This document shows positions 4,258 through 5,042 of a stretch of 5,042 bases of DNA, piece after piece; position 1 is the first letter of the stretch, and the number at the start of each line of letters is the position of its first letter. Below the pieces are notes generated by a model that worked only from the letters and a program-made list of their open reading frames with translations, ran no database searches and was not told where the DNA came from. Made by a program: the position numbers and the translations under genes. Origin of the DNA: an uncultured Desulfohalobiaceae bacterium (GTDB taxonomy: Bacteria; Desulfobacterota; Desulfovibrionia; Desulfovibrionales; Desulfonatronovibrionaceae); the NCBI GenBank assembly GCA_913055195.1, contig CAJXJU010000136.1:1-5042 (forward strand), read 5' to 3'.

Positions 4258-4572
4258 ATGCCAGGATTTGATGGAACAGGACCAATGGGTCAGGGCCCAA
4301 TGACAGGCCGTGGTCTGGGCCGTTGCACCGGTTTTGCCGGCGGCGTTGGTTTGAGAAGGGGGTTCGGTTTCGGTATGGGCCGTGGTTTTGGCCGTGGCCT
4401 GGGGCGCAGGTTTGGTATGGGGCGTTTCTGGGGAGCAGGTTATGCTTACGTCCCTGTTGCCCCTGCCCCTGTAACCCCTGAAGAGGAAAAGAGCATTCTT
4501 ACCAATCAAATAAGCGCCCTGGAAAACCAATTGGAATACTTAAAAAAAAGATTGGACGAAATTGAAGGCTAA
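4258..4572 (+). CDS. DUF5320 domain-containing Gly/Arg-rich protein
   Basis: This 104-residue protein begins with the DUF5320 signature MPGFDGTGPMGQGPMTGRGLGRC (1-23). A Gly-Arg-Phe-rich segment (about 24-60, repeated GRGFGRGLGRRFGMGRF-like units) and an Ala-Pro linker (about 62-74) follow. The C-terminus, about 74-103 (EEEKSILTNQISALENQLEYLKKRLDEIE), is predicted to be a coiled coil with regular hydrophobic spacing. The only cysteine is C23. Members of this family commonly neighbour NifX-like proteins and Mrp/NBP35-type ATPases in anaerobes; no biochemical role is firmly known. The protein is probably an oligomeric scaffold or binding partner for the NifX-like proteins. The 239-bp gap upstream, filled by a repeat element, means it may share the sigma54 transcript or have its own promoter, which I could not identify. 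Confidence 0.9.
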   Translation: MPGFDGTGPMGQGPMTGRGLGRCTGFAGGVGLRRGFGFGMGRGFGRGLGRRFGMGRFWGAGYAYVPVAPAPVTPEEEKSILTNQISALENQLEYLKKRLDEIEG

Positions 4573-4587
4573 AGGTCTTTACTAAAT

Positions 4588-4765
4588 GGGCAGGATATTT
4601 GTTGTCGGGTGCATCCGCCAGTAGCGGGAAACTACCAATTTTAACCGTACTCCAGGGACAGGCGCAAGCGCCTGTCCCTGCCCCGCAAGTACTTTAGCGG
4701 TAAGTCAATTCTGGTGGATAATGACTATCCCGCTACTGGCGGATGCACCCATTGTTGTCCTGCCC
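4588..4765. repeat. 178-bp nested inverted-repeat element (MITE- or REP-cluster-like)
   Basis: Three nested palindromes share one centre region. The outermost 8-bp arms are GGGCAGGA (4588-4595) and TCCTGCCC (4758-4765). Next are perfect 23-bp arms, 4607-4629 and 4728-4750. At the middle lies a 13-bp-arm hairpin, 4653-4665 with 4668-4680, whose core is GGGACAGGCGC / GCGCCTGTCCC. Between the inner and middle arms pairing continues imperfectly (ACC-ATT and TACT blocks), the right side being longer. No transposase is encoded in it. The GGGACAGG core resembles palindromes associated with REP-type transposases (RAYT), from memory. It follows the DUF5320 stop by 15 nt, so in RNA it would also be a very strong transcript-ending or stabilising structure. 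Confidence 0.85.
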
Positions 4766-4777
4766 TTATTTTTTAAA

Positions 4778-4831
4778 ATTCGAATATCGAAATCCGAAAT
4801 TCGAAACAAATCCGAATGACCAAATGACCAA
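4778..4831. repeat. Second degenerate 7-bp repeat array (WTYCGAA units)
   Basis: Four contiguous 7-bp units (ATTCGAA, TATCGAA, ATCCGAA, ATTCGAA) cover 4778-4805. After a 4-nt break come another ATCCGAA (4810-4816) and two TGACCAA-like units. CAAATGAC at 4821-4828 is matched by its reverse complement GTCATTTG at 4953-4960, again suggesting an inverted partner downstream, here much degraded. Confidence 0.65.
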
Positions 4832-4970
4832 AAATTCTAAACAAAAAAGTTGTTATATTGATTCAGTGATTCTAACTGTCTGTAATCTAATTTCAGGAAA
4901 CGATCTAAACTAATATTAATCGCCAAAAATTCTCTAAATCAACTGTGTTTTTGTCATTTGAGCATTAAAA
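4832..4970. other. A/T-rich intergenic stretch without a recognisable gene
   Basis: All six frames are closed by frequent stops and no ORF of credible length occurs. I found no tRNA, riboswitch or clear promoter. The only internal structure noted is a near-repeat of AAAAATTCT-TAAA (around 4831-4844 and 4925-4939). Confidence 0.5.
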
Positions 4971-4971
4971 A

Positions 4972-5017
4972 ATTTGAATTTGCCGTGCCGAGCACCTAAG
5001 CATGGCAAATTTCAAAT
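4972..5017. repeat. Imperfect hairpin near the right end
   Basis: ATTTGAA-TTTGCC-GTGC (4972-4988) pairs with GCAT-GGCAAA-TTCAAAT (5000-5017) with one bulged T (5010) and one G-T pair, leaving an 11-nt loop. It may be the far end of the degenerate repeat region or a terminator of a gene beyond the window. The last 25 bases show nothing else apart from AAGACCTTT (5030-5038), the inverse of AAAGGTCTT at 4571-4579. Confidence 0.55.
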
Positions 5018-5042
5018 CTTCGTGTAAACAAGACCTTTGTTA

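Noticed and set aside
4222..4530. Minus-strand open frame of about 100 codons opposite the DUF5320 gene
   Set aside because: It is the mirror of a Gly/Arg-rich gene, has a Thr/Ala/Pro-rich low-complexity translation and no ribosome-binding site. The + strand has a clear family match and a consensus Shine-Dalgarno.
4571..5038. 9-bp inverted repeat AAAGGTCTT / AAGACCTTT as ends of a mobile element
   Set aside because: The match is short, its flanks do not extend it, no flanking duplication is visible and no transposase lies between.

Overview
The window is a stretch of bacterial chromosome with moderately low GC. It carries a [NiFe]-hydrogenase maturation pair (hypA, hypB), a sigma54-dependent activator, two small NifX-fold proteins and a DUF5320 Gly/Arg-rich protein, all on the + strand. 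Between the genes lie hairpin-forming repeats and 7-bp repeat arrays. The gene content (Hyp factors, sigma54 enhancer-binding protein, several NifX-like proteins, DUF5320) fits an anaerobe, most likely a sulfate-reducing or related Desulfobacterota, perhaps a low-GC Desulfovibrionales-like lineage. This placement is inferred from gene families and repeat style and cannot be proven from the window.

Layout. 2-205 is the 3' end of an unidentified gene, perhaps a TAXI-type solute-binding protein. 357-617 is a small exported protein of unknown function, bracketed by two hairpins that share one core sequence (211-280 and 634-678). 711-1064 is hypA and 1093-1752 is hypB. 1758-3086 is a PAS-AAA+-Fis activator only 5 nt behind hypB. 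3226-3624 and 3659-4018 are two NifX/NifB-C-terminal-like proteins. 4258-4572 is a DUF5320 protein with a perfect Shine-Dalgarno. 4573-5042 has no gene; it holds a 178-bp inverted-repeat element, a second 7-bp repeat array and a terminal hairpin.

How it may work. The most informative part is 3071-3216. A near-consensus -24/-12 sigma54 promoter (3187-3202) sits just before the first NifX-like gene. About 99 and 132 bp upstream of the expected transcription start lie two identical 19-bp repeats, one of them overlapping the stop codon of the activator gene. A third, diverged, more palindromic copy lies inside the activator gene. The simplest reading is that the activator binds these sites and drives sigma54 transcription of the NifX-like genes, and possibly the DUF5320 gene. 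Its PAS domain has an unusual cluster of four cysteines that could sense redox state or bind a metal or Fe-S group. The arrangement recalls the sigma54-controlled 'orange protein' (ORP) locus of Desulfovibrio, but here it is joined to hydrogenase maturation genes.

Repeats are unusually dense. They include stop-codon-spanning tandem duplications at the ends of two genes, an inverted pair of five-unit 7-bp repeat arrays around a 132-bp core just before the DUF5320 ribosome-binding site, and the long inverted repeat at 4588-4765.
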